The translations under genes and the position numbers were made by a program. From an uncultured Bacteroidales bacterium (GTDB lineage: Bacteria; Bacteroidota; Bacteroidia; Bacteroidales; UBA932), in assembly GCA_905233275.1 (NCBI GenBank), contig CAJODR010000007.1, positions 62,001 to 126,000 on the forward strand: 64,000 nucleotides of DNA. Direction: 5' to 3'. This document shows positions 53,641 through 62,834 of this stretch, in pieces. Position 1 is the stretch's first letter, and every line of letters starts with the position of its first letter. The notes under the pieces are model-generated. The model saw only the letters and a list, made by a program, of their open reading frames with translations, was not told where the DNA came from and searched no databases.

Positions 53641-55289
53641 TGCTCCATCGCCTCACCATCGGGAATTATGTCCTTGTAGACTCTCTGGAAACCGAGTTTC
53701 CCGGGGGTCTTGTCATTATGACGGGACAGACAGGCGCCGGCAAGAGCCTTCTTGTCGGTGCGCTGTCGCTGCTTCTCGGTGCCAAGGCTGACGCATCCGT
53801 CCTTTCCGACCCCGGCAAGAACTGCGTGGTCGAGGGCGTATTCGACCTTCCGGACATTCCCTCCCTTCCGGAGGAATGCGAGTTTGAGCCTGACGGCGAA
53901 TTGATTACCGTCCGACGCGTCATTGCTCCTTCCGGCCGCTCGAGGGCATTCGTCAACGACTGTCCCGTGGCTGTGGGGGCTCTCCAGCAGCTTGCAGCCC
54001 ATCTCGTGGATATCCATGCGCAGGCGGACACTGCACGGCTCTCGGACAAGTCCTACCGTCTTGACATGCTGGACCGCTATGCCGGCAACGCGGCGCTTCT
54101 CGCTGAATACGGAGAGGCATATTCCGCCACCAGAAAGATCCGGCAGCAGCTTGACGGGCTGAAAGAAGAGGCCCGCCGGCTGGACGCTGACCGCGAATAC
54201 GACGCGGCACGCTACAGGACCCTCGCCGAGGCCGCTTTAAGGCAGGGCGAGGCCGAAGAGCTTGAAGCCGAAGAGAAACTCCTCGCCAACGCAGAAGAGA
54301 TAAAATCAGGCCTCTGCAGGATAGAGTCGCTCTATGATTCCCCGGAAGGGGATGGGATAGACACTCTGCTCAGGGAGGTCGAAAAGCAGCTCGGAAAGAC
54401 TGCAGGGTACGTTCCCTCGCTGGAGTCATATACCGAGAGGCTCTCGTCCGTCAGGATAGAGCTCGACGATATAGTCTCCGACATTGCATCCCTCAATGCA
54501 TCCATGGACGTGTCGGAAGACCGTCTGGAGGCAGTCAGGGAGCGGCTTTCTACGCTATACGAGCTCAGGAGGCGTTTCGGCGTGACTACTGACGAGGAAC
54601 TGATTGCGATACGCGATGAACTCGCCGCGAGAGTCGGTGGAGGTGAAGACCTCGCAGACCGGATTGTTGCTCTTGAGCGCTCTCTCAAGCAATCCCAGGC
54701 AAGGGAAGACGAACTTGCCGCCAAGTTGCATTCAGCACGGGCGACCGCCGCGCCGTCATTCGCGGAAGCGGTTTCTGCGCTTCTAAGGGGATTGGAGCTC
54801 GAGCGGGCTGTCTTTTCCGTGTCCCTGCAGCCGGCACCGTCAGGGCCGTCCGGAAGGGACGAGGCGGTATTCCGCTTCAGTGCAACCGGTGTGGATCCGG
54901 AGGATATGTCCAAGGTGGCCTCGGGAGGCGAGCGCTCGCGTATCATGCTGAGCCTCAGGGCTATGATGTCCCGCTATATGCAGCTCCCTACGCTGATATT
55001 CGATGAAATCGACACGGGCGTTTCCGGCAGCGCGGCGGACAAAATGGGTCGCCTGATATGCAAGATGGGGGACAATATGCAGATATTCGCCATTACCCAT
55101 CTGCCGCAGGTCGCCGCAAAGGGACGCGCCCATTATCTCGTCTCCAAGACGATGGAGGGGGACAGGGCGCTTACATCCATTCGCCGGATTGACGGCGAAG
55201 AAAGGGTGGGGGAGATCGCCCGAATGCTCAGCGGCTCTGCAATCACGCCCGAGGCGGTCGCCAATGCCCGCCGATTACTGGAAATCTAA
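53640..55289 (+). CDS. recN: DNA repair protein RecN
   Basis: SMC-like ATPase acting early in double-strand break repair. 549 residues: N-terminal ATPase half with GQTGAGKS at about 29-36, two coiled-coil arms (about 160-210 and 300-370), and the C-terminal half with VASGGERSRIMLSLRA (signature) and LIFDEIDTGVSG (Walker B, about 451-462). The start ATG overlaps the upstream stop by one base. Confidence 0.96.
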   Translation: MLHRLTIGNYVLVDSLETEFPGGLVIMTGQTGAGKSLLVGALSLLLGAKADASVLSDPGKNCVVEGVFDLPDIPSLPEECEFEPDGELITVRRVIAPSGRSRAFVNDCPVAVGALQQLAAHLVDIHAQADTARLSDKSYRLDMLDRYAGNAALLAEYGEAYSATRKIRQQLDGLKEEARRLDADREYDAARYRTLAEAALRQGEAEELEAEEKLLANAEEIKSGLCRIESLYDSPEGDGIDTLLREVEKQLGKTAGYVPSLESYTERLSSVRIELDDIVSDIASLNASMDVSEDRLEAVRERLSTLYELRRRFGVTTDEELIAIRDELAARVGGGEDLADRIVALERSLKQSQAREDELAAKLHSARATAAPSFAEAVSALLRGLELERAVFSVSLQPAPSGPSGRDEAVFRFSATGVDPEDMSKVASGGERSRIMLSLRAMMSRYMQLPTLIFDEIDTGVSGSAADKMGRLICKMGDNMQIFAITHLPQVAAKGRAHYLVSKTMEGDRALTSIRRIDGEERVGEIARMLSGSAITPEAVANARRLLEI

Positions 55290-55301
55290 ACAAACCGATA
55301 T

Positions 55302-57098
55302 ATGGCTAAACGTGAAATAAAATTCTCCCTGGTATACAGGGATATGTGGCAAAGCTCAGGCAAGTATGTCCCCCGCGTGGACCAACTAGTGGAGGTGGCT
55401 CCTCCCATCATCGAGATGGGCTGCTTCGACCGCATCGAGACCAACGGCGGCGCTTTCGAGCAGGTCAATCTCCTCTTCGGAGAGAATCCCAACAAGGCTG
55501 TACGCGCCTGGACAGCGCCTTTCCACAAGGCCGGCATCGAGACGCACATGCTTGAGCGCGGACTCAACGCCCTCAGGATGAATCCGGTACCGAAGGATGT
55601 CCGCGACCTGATGTTCAAGGTCAAGAAGATTCAGGGCACCGATATCGCCCGCTCGTTCTGCGGCCTCAATGATCACCGCAATCTCCGTGGCTCGGTCGAG
55701 GGCGCCAAGAAAGGCGGGATGATTTCGCAAGTGGCTCTCTCGATCACCCATTCGCCCGTCCATACGGTTGCTTACTATATGGACATCGTCGACAAGGTGG
55801 TCGGATACGGCTGCGACGAGATCTGCCTCAAGGACATGGCTGGTATCGGCCGTCCGAGCGTACTCGGCGAGCTCGTTGCTTCTATCAAAAAGAAATATCC
55901 CCACATCAAGGTCCAGTACCATGGCCATACAGGTCCTGGATTCTCGCCTGCGAGCATGCTGGAAGTGGCCAGGGCCGGTGCGGATTATCTCGACGTCGCC
56001 GTCGAACCGCTCTCCTGGGGCAAGGTCCATCCCGATGTCATCACCATCCGCGAGATGATGAAGGCCGACGGATTCGCCGTCAAGGACATCAACATGGACG
56101 CTTACATGGAGGTACGCCGCCTCACCCAGAAATTCATCGACGACTTCCTAGGCTACTGGATCAACCCGTCCAACGCGAAGATGTCCTCGCTCCTTGTCGG
56201 ATGCGGACTTCCCGGAGGAATGATGGGCTCCATGATGGCTGACCTCAAGGGCTTCCAGGGCGCAATCAATGCCGCCCAGAGGGCCCACGGCCGTCCTGAA
56301 ATGTCCCTCGACACGCTCATGGTCAAGCTTTTCGAAGAGGTCGAATACGTATGGCCCCGCCTCGGCTACCCGCCGCTCGTGACCCCCTTCAGCCAGTACG
56401 TCAAGAACACTGCGCTGATGAATCTCTTCAACATGCTCAACGACAAGCCGCGCTGGACCACGATCGACAAGGATACCTGGGGAATGATCCTCGGCCACAT
56501 GGGCCAGCTCCCCGGACCGCTCGCTCCGGAAATCATCGAGCTCGCCAAGGAAAAAGGCCTCGAATTCTCCACCGGAAACCCTCAGGACAACTATCCGGAC
56601 GAACTTCCCAAGTTCCGCGCAATGATGCAGGAAGAGGGCTGGGACGTCGGCGAGGACGAAGAAGAGCTCTTCGAATTCGCAATGCACGAGCGCCAGTACC
56701 GCGATTACCGCAGTGGCCTCGCCAAGGAGCGCTTCAATGCCGAGCTCAAGGATCTCAAAGCCAAGGCGAATGCCCCCATCGAGGTTGTCCGCCCTGTCGT
56801 CGAGATGCCCAAATTCGACATCGACAAGTATGTGGAGAAGTATCCCGACGCAGTGCCAGTGCAGGCTCCCGTCAAGGGCCAGCTCATCTGGGAGCACGAT
56901 GTAGATGACGCTTCCGCGGCGCCCGTCGTCGGTACCAAAGTGGAAGCAGGCGTTCCAGTCGGCTATGTCCAGTGCTACTACGGCATGGAGCCGCTCGTCT
57001 CTGCTATCGACGGCCGCATCGTCGCCGTTACCGGAAAGCAGGGCGAAAGTGTGGTCAAAGGCGAAATAGTCGCCTTCGTCGTGCCTTCAAAAGCATAA
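55302..57098 (+). CDS. Oxaloacetate decarboxylase alpha / pyruvate carboxylase subunit B-like protein with degenerate biotinyl domain
   Basis: 598 residues. About 1-300 are the carboxyltransferase TIM barrel (FSLVYRDMWQSSGKYVP, ICLKDMAGIGRPSVLGEL, YHGHTGPGFSPASMLE, with metal-binding His in that last stretch), followed by the conserved carboxylase domain (LPGGMMGSMMADLKG; YPPLVTPFSQYVKNTALMN; FSTGNPQDNYP). The last 75 residues have the fold pattern of a biotinyl domain, but at the usual Met-Lys-Met turn it reads Gly561-Met562-Glu563, so there is no lysine to carry biotin. It probably works with a separate biotin carrier, or the tail has another role. Substrate (oxaloacetate, pyruvate or methylmalonyl-CoA) is undecided. 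Last gene of the trxB operon. Confidence 0.88.
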   Translation: MAKREIKFSLVYRDMWQSSGKYVPRVDQLVEVAPPIIEMGCFDRIETNGGAFEQVNLLFGENPNKAVRAWTAPFHKAGIETHMLERGLNALRMNPVPKDVRDLMFKVKKIQGTDIARSFCGLNDHRNLRGSVEGAKKGGMISQVALSITHSPVHTVAYYMDIVDKVVGYGCDEICLKDMAGIGRPSVLGELVASIKKKYPHIKVQYHGHTGPGFSPASMLEVARAGADYLDVAVEPLSWGKVHPDVITIREMMKADGFAVKDINMDAYMEVRRLTQKFIDDFLGYWINPSNAKMSSLLVGCGLPGGMMGSMMADLKGFQGAINAAQRAHGRPEMSLDTLMVKLFEEVEYVWPRLGYPPLVTPFSQYVKNTALMNLFNMLNDKPRWTTIDKDTWGMILGHMGQLPGPLAPEIIELAKEKGLEFSTGNPQDNYPDELPKFRAMMQEEGWDVGEDEEELFEFAMHERQYRDYRSGLAKERFNAELKDLKAKANAPIEVVRPVVEMPKFDIDKYVEKYPDAVPVQAPVKGQLIWEHDVDDASAAPVVGTKVEAGVPVGYVQCYYGMEPLVSAIDGRIVAVTGKQGESVVKGEIVAFVVPSKA

Positions 57099-57130
57099 GA
57101 AACACACTATTTTATAAAGAAACACACATC

Positions 57131-57160
57131 ACCCCCTGAAATTTTCACGTTTCAGGGGGT
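57131..57160 (+). terminator. Terminator of the trxB-recN operon
   Basis: Perfect 11-bp stem: ACCCCCTGAAA (57131-57141), loop of eight, TTTCAGGGGGT (57150-57160), followed by TCTCTTTT. Confidence 0.85.
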
Positions 57161-57206
57161 TCTCTTTTCCGGGGAATGATTAGCTTGCGGCCAAAAACCG
57201 CATGCC

Positions 57207-57893
57207 ATGAAAATGAAAGACATCCTGCCGGAAGACCGGCCTCGCGAGAAGCTCCTCGGCAGGGGAGTCTCTTCGCTCACAAACGCTGAACTCATGGCAA
57301 TATTCATCCGTACGGGGACGGGGCGGCGCAACGCCCTCGACATCGCCCATTCCGTGATGTACGCCGGGGAGGGGACACTCGCCGGGGTGCTGAACCTGGG
57401 GCTGGAGGGCCTCTGCGCCATTGACGGAATAGGCCCGGACAAGGCTGCCTGCATCCTGGCGGCGCTGGAGGCCGGGAGACGGTTCTTCGAGGAGAACAAC
57501 GGTGTGGACCCGAGGCATATCACTTCGCCCGAGGAGATATTCCTCATGATGATTCCGGACATGAAGTATCTCGACCACGAGGAAGCGTGGGGCGTGTTCC
57601 TCAATTCGAGAAACGGGGTGATCAAGAAGGAAAAGCTCTCGTCCGGGAGCGACCTCACCACTTCGCTCGACTACAGGGCGATAATCCGGAAGGCTCTATC
57701 CTGCAAGGCCTCGACGCTGGTGCTGGTCCACAATCACCCTTCAGGCTCGCCCCAGCCGGGTCGGGAGGATGTCCTGGCGACAGAGGCGCTCCGTAAATCC
57801 CTGTCTGCCGTTAATATCACATTGCTCGACCACGTCGTGATCTCAGACGGCGCATACTTCAGTTTCTCCGAAGACCAGACCTTTTATTTGTGA
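57207..57893 (+). CDS. radC: RadC-family JAB1/MPN domain protein
   Basis: 228 residues. N-terminal helix-hairpin-helix region (about 1-75; EKLLGRGVSSLTNAELMAI) and a C-terminal JAMM metalloprotease-like domain with His175-Asn-His177 and Asp188 in HNHPSGSPQPGRED, all zinc ligands present. Once linked to DNA repair in E. coli, but its activity is not established. It lies alone between the operon terminator and upp; its last codons contain the upp -33 box. Confidence 0.95.
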   Translation: MKMKDILPEDRPREKLLGRGVSSLTNAELMAIFIRTGTGRRNALDIAHSVMYAGEGTLAGVLNLGLEGLCAIDGIGPDKAACILAALEAGRRFFEENNGVDPRHITSPEEIFLMMIPDMKYLDHEEAWGVFLNSRNGVIKKEKLSSGSDLTTSLDYRAIIRKALSCKASTLVLVHNHPSGSPQPGREDVLATEALRKSLSAVNITLLDHVVISDGAYFSFSEDQTFYL

Positions 57894-57918
57894 TTATTCG
57901 ACAAATCCATTATCTTTG
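57887..57918 (+). promoter_or_regulatory. Promoter of upp
   Basis: TTTG (57887-57890), a 20-base spacer and TATCTTTG (57911-57918) make a full-consensus Bacteroidota promoter. The -33 box lies in the last codons of radC. The leader to the upp ATG is about 16 bases. Confidence 0.8.
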
Positions 57919-57940
57919 TGAGAAACAAACTGCACTAAAC

Positions 57941-58594
57941 ATGAATCTTGTCAATCTCGGTGAGAACAATTCCGTCCTCAACAGTTTCATCGCAGAAATG
58001 CGCGACGTCACGATCCAGAAAGACCGTCTCCGTTTCAGGACAAATCTGAAGCGTGTCGGCGAAATCTTTGCCTACGAGCTGTCCAAAACCCTTCAGTACA
58101 GCGTCAAGGAAGTGACCACGCCGCTCGGTATCGCCCCTGTCGCCACTCCTGACACCGGACTTGTCATTTCCACAATCCTCCGTGCGGGCCTTCCCCTTCA
58201 CGAGGGCTTGCTTAATTTCTTCGACCATGCCGGTACAGCCTTCGTTGCCGCTTTCCGCAAATACGGCAAGGGTGACTGGTTCGAGATCAAGATCGATTAT
58301 TGCACTACACCGACACTGGAGGGCAAGGCTCTCGTCATCGCGGACACCATGCTCGCCACCGGCGCCTCCATCGAGATTGCCTACAACAAACTCCGCGAAG
58401 AAGGCGGCGAACCCGTCCACACCCACTTCGTCTGCCCCATTGCGAGCCGCTACGCGGTCGAATACCTCCAGAAAAAGCTCCCCTCCAACACGACTCTATG
58501 GGTCGCAGCCATCGACGAGGAGCTCACAAGCCACAGCTACATCGTTCCGGGTCTCGGCGATGCAGGCGACTTGGCTTTCGGTGAGAAATTATAA
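57941..58594 (+). CDS. upp: Uracil phosphoribosyltransferase
   Basis: Salvages uracil with PRPP to UMP. I chose the ATG at 57941 (MNLVNLGENNSVLNSF), downstream of a strong promoter. 217 residues: ISTILRAGLPLHEGLLNFF (about 75-93, the uracil-side loop region), the PRPP loop VIADTMLATGAS (about 132-143) and the C-terminal VPGLGDAGDLAFG are diagnostic. Its last 6 bases overlap the end of the LysM gene on the other strand. Confidence 0.95.
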   Translation: MNLVNLGENNSVLNSFIAEMRDVTIQKDRLRFRTNLKRVGEIFAYELSKTLQYSVKEVTTPLGIAPVATPDTGLVISTILRAGLPLHEGLLNFFDHAGTAFVAAFRKYGKGDWFEIKIDYCTTPTLEGKALVIADTMLATGASIEIAYNKLREEGGEPVHTHFVCPIASRYAVEYLQKKLPSNTTLWVAAIDEELTSHSYIVPGLGDAGDLAFGEKL

Positions 58595-60226
58595 CTGACG
58601 AATCGTAAAATCCGTTTCGTAGAGTACGCGGCGGACGGCGTGGTTGACAAGTGACCCGCCGTCCGTCTTTTCGAATCTGAACGAAGACTGGAGCAGGTCG
58701 TAGCGGTCCCTGAGCATGAACGGCCTGTAGAATATGCCGTAGGTGGACAGCATCGAAATCATGTAATACGCCGTGTCATAGCCCTGGAAGGCCATCTTGG
58801 TGGGCTCGGTGTTGTAAAGGGCCCTGTACCTCAGGATGAAATCCATCACCTTGCGGTCGCCGTAGTCGATGTTGTACGACGCCGTCATGTGGAGCTTGAG
58901 GTTGTGGAGGTATTCGGATTCGATGGTCGTATCGAATTCACGGACCTTTGACGGGGCGTAAAGGGTGATGTCGTATTTCTTGCGTGAAAGGACGTTGAGG
59001 TTGCGGATGGCATCGCCGAGGAAGGCCTCTGTCGTTGAGAGGACGATCACGTGGTTGGCGGCTTCCTTGGATAGCTGTTCGGCGATCGAGCCGGAAATAG
59101 TGCGGCCCTGGGTAATGACGTAGCTGAAGCTCTTGTAACGCAGATTGTGGTCCGAAAGGGCCTTCTTGACGGTCCTTGAGAACGCGGTCTCTTCGGCGTT
59201 CTTGTCGCTGATGAGGAGGATGTTGTCTCCGGGGGCGAATTCTTCAGAAAGCCAGGTGACGAGGTCTTCGTACTGGTCGGTGAGCGGGACGGGGGCCTGG
59301 ATCAGCCTGCTGCGGCCTTCCGCGAGGGGAAGCACCTTCTGGTTGAGAGGGGAGAATATCCACGTGCTCTCGTCGCTGCGGGCCAGCTCCTTCTTGACCG
59401 CCTCCGGCGAAAGGGGACCGATGACGATATCCTTGTCTGTGAGTTTTTCGCCGTCGACCGCGGCGTCTCCGCTGACGTCATGCACCTCGAGGTCAGTGGT
59501 GATACCCTTGTCCTTCAGGTCGCCGAGGGCGAGAAGAAAGCCGCAGTAGAAATCGATGTTGGAGGCTGAACGCTTGCCGCCGGAAGTGAAGGGGAGAAGC
59601 AGGGCGATGGACACTTCATCCTTGCCGCTCGTGAACACCCAGCCTTCAGGATCATCCGGATCCGGGCCGGTCTCTTCGACTGTATTGTCCTCTCCTTCAG
59701 TTATTTCCTGACCTTCGGGCGCGTCTATTTTAGTGGTGATTTCGTTTTCGTCTGTCCCGGTGACGGTCTGTTCCGTGGCCTCGGCCTTTTCCCCGATAGG
59801 AATGAGAAGCTTCTGTTTCTTCTTGATCTTGGTGCCGTCGAGATGGTTGGCTTCGATGATGGCTTCCATGCTGACGCCGTACTCCTGGGAGATGCTCCAA
59901 AGGGTGTCATTCCAGCGGACGGTGTGATAGACAGCCTCGTCCTTTACGGGGATGTAGAGGATGCTTCCGGTCTTGAGACCTTCGTCCTTGACCGCAGGAT
60001 TGAAGGCGTACAACTCATCGACTGTGACTCCGTAAGCCTGGGCTATGGAGAACAGGGTCTGCTTTTCGAGCACCACATGGGCATAGCACACGGCGTCACC
60101 TCTGCGGACTTTGTCCTGTGAAATAGTGACGGGGGTCGGGACATAATCCTGAGCCCTGGTGACGACCGCCGGGAAGGTAAGCCCGAGGGCCGCTGACATC
60201 AATATAAGGGTGAGACGAGTCTTCAT
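58589..60226 (-). CDS. LysM-domain protein with periplasmic receptor-like domain
   Basis: 545 residues with a signal peptide (about 1-25). Two LysM modules lie at about 48-95 (HVVLEKQTLFSIAQAYGVTVDELYAFNP) and 99-147 (HTVRWNDTLWSISQEYGVSMEAIIEANH), which bind peptidoglycan. An acidic Thr/Glu linker follows (about 150-200), then a domain from about 205 (VSIALLLPFTSGG and FYCGFLLALGDLKDKGI) with the fold pattern of branched-chain amino-acid type periplasmic binding proteins, like LpoA in proteobacteria. It could act as a wall-anchored regulator of peptidoglycan synthases, but that is inference. Third gene of the ompH-glycosyltransferase unit. Confidence 0.85.
   Translation of the reverse strand: MKTRLTLILMSAALGLTFPAVVTRAQDYVPTPVTISQDKVRRGDAVCYAHVVLEKQTLFSIAQAYGVTVDELYAFNPAVKDEGLKTGSILYIPVKDEAVYHTVRWNDTLWSISQEYGVSMEAIIEANHLDGTKIKKKQKLLIPIGEKAEATEQTVTGTDENEITTKIDAPEGQEITEGEDNTVEETGPDPDDPEGWVFTSGKDEVSIALLLPFTSGGKRSASNIDFYCGFLLALGDLKDKGITTDLEVHDVSGDAAVDGEKLTDKDIVIGPLSPEAVKKELARSDESTWIFSPLNQKVLPLAEGRSRLIQAPVPLTDQYEDLVTWLSEEFAPGDNILLISDKNAEETAFSRTVKKALSDHNLRYKSFSYVITQGRTISGSIAEQLSKEAANHVIVLSTTEAFLGDAIRNLNVLSRKKYDITLYAPSKVREFDTTIESEYLHNLKLHMTASYNIDYGDRKVMDFILRYRALYNTEPTKMAFQGYDTAYYMISMLSTYGIFYRPFMLRDRYDLLQSSFRFEKTDGGSLVNHAVRRVLYETDFTIRQL
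58632..58670 (+). terminator. Terminator of upp, inside the opposing LysM gene
   Basis: CGGACGGCG (58632-58640) pairs with CGCCGTCCG (58657-58665), followed by TCTTT. It is 38 bases past the upp stop and within the coding end of the leftward gene. Confidence 0.6.
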
Positions 60227-60238
60227 GCTGAGAATGAA

Positions 60239-61360
60239 TTATAGCGTTTCGGCGAATTGGACAAGTGAAGAAGCGAAATTGGACCAGCTGAGGCGCTCTT
60301 TTTCGGCCCTGATGGCCTTGAGGCAGCCTTCGCGGATGGAAGGATCGGCGAAATAGCGGAGTATCGCGGAGCGAATGGCTTCGCATTCGGCCTCGCCGGC
60401 GTTGAGTCCGGTCCCGCGGTCGGATACGGTGTCTCCGAGTCCTCCCGCGTCAGTGACCACCATCGGCAAGTCAAAGTGGCAGGAGATGGCACTGATACCG
60501 CTCTGGGTGGCGGTCCGGTAGGGGAGTACGGTCAGGTCGGCGGCGCTGAAGTACCACGGCACCTCGCTGTCCGGGATGTATCTGGTCTCGATATGGATAC
60601 GGTCCTTGCCGGGGAGCGAATCGATGATGGCCTGGTATGGGGCGAAACTGCCGTACGGCTCGCCGGCCACTATGAGCTGATAGTCTTCCGGCAGCGTCCT
60701 GAATGCTTCCAGGAGGATATCCAGCCCCTTGTATTCCCGGATGAGTCCGAAGAACAGGATGTTTTTCCTGCCGGGGGCGAGCCCGAGATGACATTCGGCT
60801 TCTGCCCTCTCCTTTTTCTCCCCGAAATGGGAATACAGAGGATGCGGACGGCATATCCATTTGGCATCGGGCAGGAGCTTCTTCAGGTCTTCGGTGACGC
60901 TGTCCGACATGGTGACGAAGCCGTCACAGCTGCGGAGGAAATACTTCGTCAGCGGAATGTCCACCAGGTGGCGCTCATGCGGAATCACATTGTCCGGAAT
61001 GACTACTACTTTGGTGCCTGAACGGCGAAGCTTTCTGGCCACTTTTCCAAGTGAGGGCGCGAACCAGGGCATCCAGTATTTCATCACCAGAAGGTCAGGC
61101 TTCCACTCACGAATCTTCCTGGCTGTTTTGCACCAGGTGAATGGATTGATCGTGTCCAGAAGCCTCTCGGCGCCGACATCCTTTGCGTCATCGGGCGAGA
61201 GATACTGGCTCTTTCCGGGGAACAGGATTCCCGGATACTGTCTTTTGAAAGTGAAGGCCCTGACCGTGTGAACCTTGCCCAGTTCTTCCATCAGGCTGAC
61301 GTTGAACTGCGCGATCCCGCCCCTGAAGGGGGGAAAGGTGGACAGCAGGGCGATCTTCAA
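60239..61360 (-). CDS. Glycosyltransferase, GT4 family
   Basis: 373 residues of the GT-B fold. ALLSTFPPFRGGIAQFNVSL (residues 3-22) is the usual N-terminal loop with GG. The C-terminal donor half has NILFFGLIREYKGLDILLEAF (about 200-220) and the motif TQSGISAISCHFDLPMVVTDAGGLGDTV, whose first Ser-Gly replaces the common Glu7 region. Probably adds a sugar in lipopolysaccharide, capsule or glycoprotein synthesis; target unknown. It lies 12 bases after the OmpH-like gene and 12 before the LysM gene. Confidence 0.88.
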   Translation of the reverse strand: MKIALLSTFPPFRGGIAQFNVSLMEELGKVHTVRAFTFKRQYPGILFPGKSQYLSPDDAKDVGAERLLDTINPFTWCKTARKIREWKPDLLVMKYWMPWFAPSLGKVARKLRRSGTKVVVIPDNVIPHERHLVDIPLTKYFLRSCDGFVTMSDSVTEDLKKLLPDAKWICRPHPLYSHFGEKKERAEAECHLGLAPGRKNILFFGLIREYKGLDILLEAFRTLPEDYQLIVAGEPYGSFAPYQAIIDSLPGKDRIHIETRYIPDSEVPWYFSAADLTVLPYRTATQSGISAISCHFDLPMVVTDAGGLGDTVSDRGTGLNAGEAECEAIRSAILRYFADPSIREGCLKAIRAEKERLSWSNFASSLVQFAETL

Positions 61361-61372
61361 TGGTAGGTGTCT

Positions 61373-62020
61373 TTATTCGGCGTCAGCCGGCTTTTCCTTG
61401 TCGGCGGCGTACTGCTTGTTGAGGCCTTCGATAATCTGTGCGGTGATATTGAAGGTGGTATCGGCAGCTACGACCGGGAGGGGAAGCAGGCCGCTCTGGT
61501 TGGCGAAAATATAGGTGTAGTGGTGCTCCTCGTTGAACTTGACGACGTACTCGTGGATGTCGTTGTTGATCTGGTTTGTGAGGACGGCGAGCTCCTGGTC
61601 GAGCTCCTGCTGCTTCTTGGAGAAGTTGTTGGAGAAATTCTCGCTCTTCTTCTGGATCTCCTGCATTTTCTGCTCGGCGACGGAGGGGAGGACGAGACCC
61701 TTGTTGTAATCTTCCTGGAGCTTGTTGTACTGATTGTTGATGGCGTTCTGCTCGCGGGTGAACTGGTCGCGGAAATTGTTGGCCTTGGTGGTGAATGCGT
61801 CGTTGAGTTCGTTTGCCCTGTCATAGCTGTCGAGTACCTCGTCTACGTTGAAGTAGGCGATTACGGGGATGACGAATGACGAATCGCCGGCCTGAAGGAT
61901 GTGCTGTGTAGTGTTGGAGGTGTTGTGGACGCCGGGTTTGCCGATGAAGGTGAAGATGCCGGCTGCAATTGCGATCACCAGCGCTGCAACGCTGAGGATT
62001 GTGGGAAGAGATTTGTTCAT
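61373..62020 (-). CDS. OmpH/Skp-family periplasmic chaperone
   Basis: 215 residues. N-terminal hydrophobic anchor (about 9-26) that may remain uncleaved, a short beta part (VIPVIAYFNVDEVLDSYDRA), a long pair of helices rich in Gln, Asn and Lys (about 70-150, with KKSENFSNNFSKKQQELDQEL) and a closing strand. This is the tentacle layout of Skp, which holds unfolded outer-membrane proteins. The N-terminal anchor and the Asn-rich helices are common in Bacteroidota members. Confidence 0.82.
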   Translation of the reverse strand: MNKSLPTILSVAALVIAIAAGIFTFIGKPGVHNTSNTTQHILQAGDSSFVIPVIAYFNVDEVLDSYDRANELNDAFTTKANNFRDQFTREQNAINNQYNKLQEDYNKGLVLPSVAEQKMQEIQKKSENFSNNFSKKQQELDQELAVLTNQINNDIHEYVVKFNEEHHYTYIFANQSGLLPLPVVAADTTFNITAQIIEGLNKQYAADKEKPADAE

Positions 62021-62056
62021 TTCTTATCTTGTTGTTTTTATATGCGGATCAAACTG

Positions 62057-62064
62057 CAAAGTTA
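62057..62064 (-). promoter_or_regulatory. -7 box of the ompH-like operon
   Basis: On the minus strand TAACTTTG (62064-62057) fits the consensus, 37 bases before the start codon and immediately after the pdxJ stop. Confidence 0.5.
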
Positions 62065-62784
62065 CTAAAAATTCCTGATTTTGGAAAGATATGCCTTGAC
62101 AGTGTTCTCGAGGCCGAGGTAAAGTGCGTCTGAAATCAGGGCGTGTCCGATCGATACTTCGTCCGTCCACGGGATGGTGCGGATGAAGTAGGACAGGTTG
62201 TCAAGGTTGAGGTCATGCCCGGCATTGAGTCCGAGTCCGGCCTCCCTGACGGCCTTTGCTGTGGCGAGATATGGCGCTATTGCCGCTTCCGGGCCCGCAG
62301 GATAATTCCGGGCATAGCTCTCGGTGTAAAGTTCGACGCGGTCGGCTCCGGCCTCCCTGGCGGCCTCTGCCATCTCCGGGACAGGGTCGATGAAGACGGA
62401 TACTCTGATCCCCAGGGCCTTGAAGCGGGCGATTACGTCGCGGAGGAAATCCATGTGTGCGGGAATGTCCCAGCCGGCGTTGGACGTGATGGCGTCGTGG
62501 GCATCCGGTACCAGGGTGACCTGGTCCGGCTTCACTTCGGTGACGAGGTCGATGAAGGAGGGGATAGGATTGCCCTCAATGTTGAATTCGGTCTTGATCA
62601 GGGGACGGATCTCCCTTACGTCGCTGTAGCGGATGTGACGTTCATCCGGACGGGGATGGACGGTGATTCCTTCCGCTCCGAAACGCTCGATGTCGAGCGC
62701 GGCTTTTGTTACGTCGGGGAGATTGCCTCCGCGGGCGTTGCGGATTGTGGCGATTTTATTGATATTGACGCTTAATCTTGTCAT
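62065..62784 (-). CDS. pdxJ: Pyridoxine 5'-phosphate synthase
   Basis: Last step of the DXP-dependent route to vitamin B6: joins 3-amino-2-oxopropyl phosphate and deoxyxylulose phosphate. I chose the ATG at 62782-62784 (MTRLSVNINKIATIRNARGG), the conserved start; the frame open to 62865 adds 27 residues across the promoter. 239 residues. VNINKIATIRNARGG (6-20), ITVHPRPDERHIRYSDV (about 42-58) and the C-terminal NAGHDLNLDNL are diagnostic and hold the catalytic His and Glu. Confidence 0.96.
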   Translation of the reverse strand: MTRLSVNINKIATIRNARGGNLPDVTKAALDIERFGAEGITVHPRPDERHIRYSDVREIRPLIKTEFNIEGNPIPSFIDLVTEVKPDQVTLVPDAHDAITSNAGWDIPAHMDFLRDVIARFKALGIRVSVFIDPVPEMAEAAREAGADRVELYTESYARNYPAGPEAAIAPYLATAKAVREAGLGLNAGHDLNLDNLSYFIRTIPWTDEVSIGHALISDALYLGLENTVKAYLSKIRNF

Positions 62785-62803
62785 TTTATTGCAATTTGTC
62801 TGG

Positions 62804-62811
62804 CAAAAATA
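62804..62811 (-). promoter_or_regulatory. -7 box of pdxJ
   Basis: On the minus strand TATTTTTG (62811-62804) fits TAnnTTTG, 20 bases before the pdxJ start. Confidence 0.5.
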
Positions 62812-62834
62812 GTCATTATTGTCAAATAAAGTGT

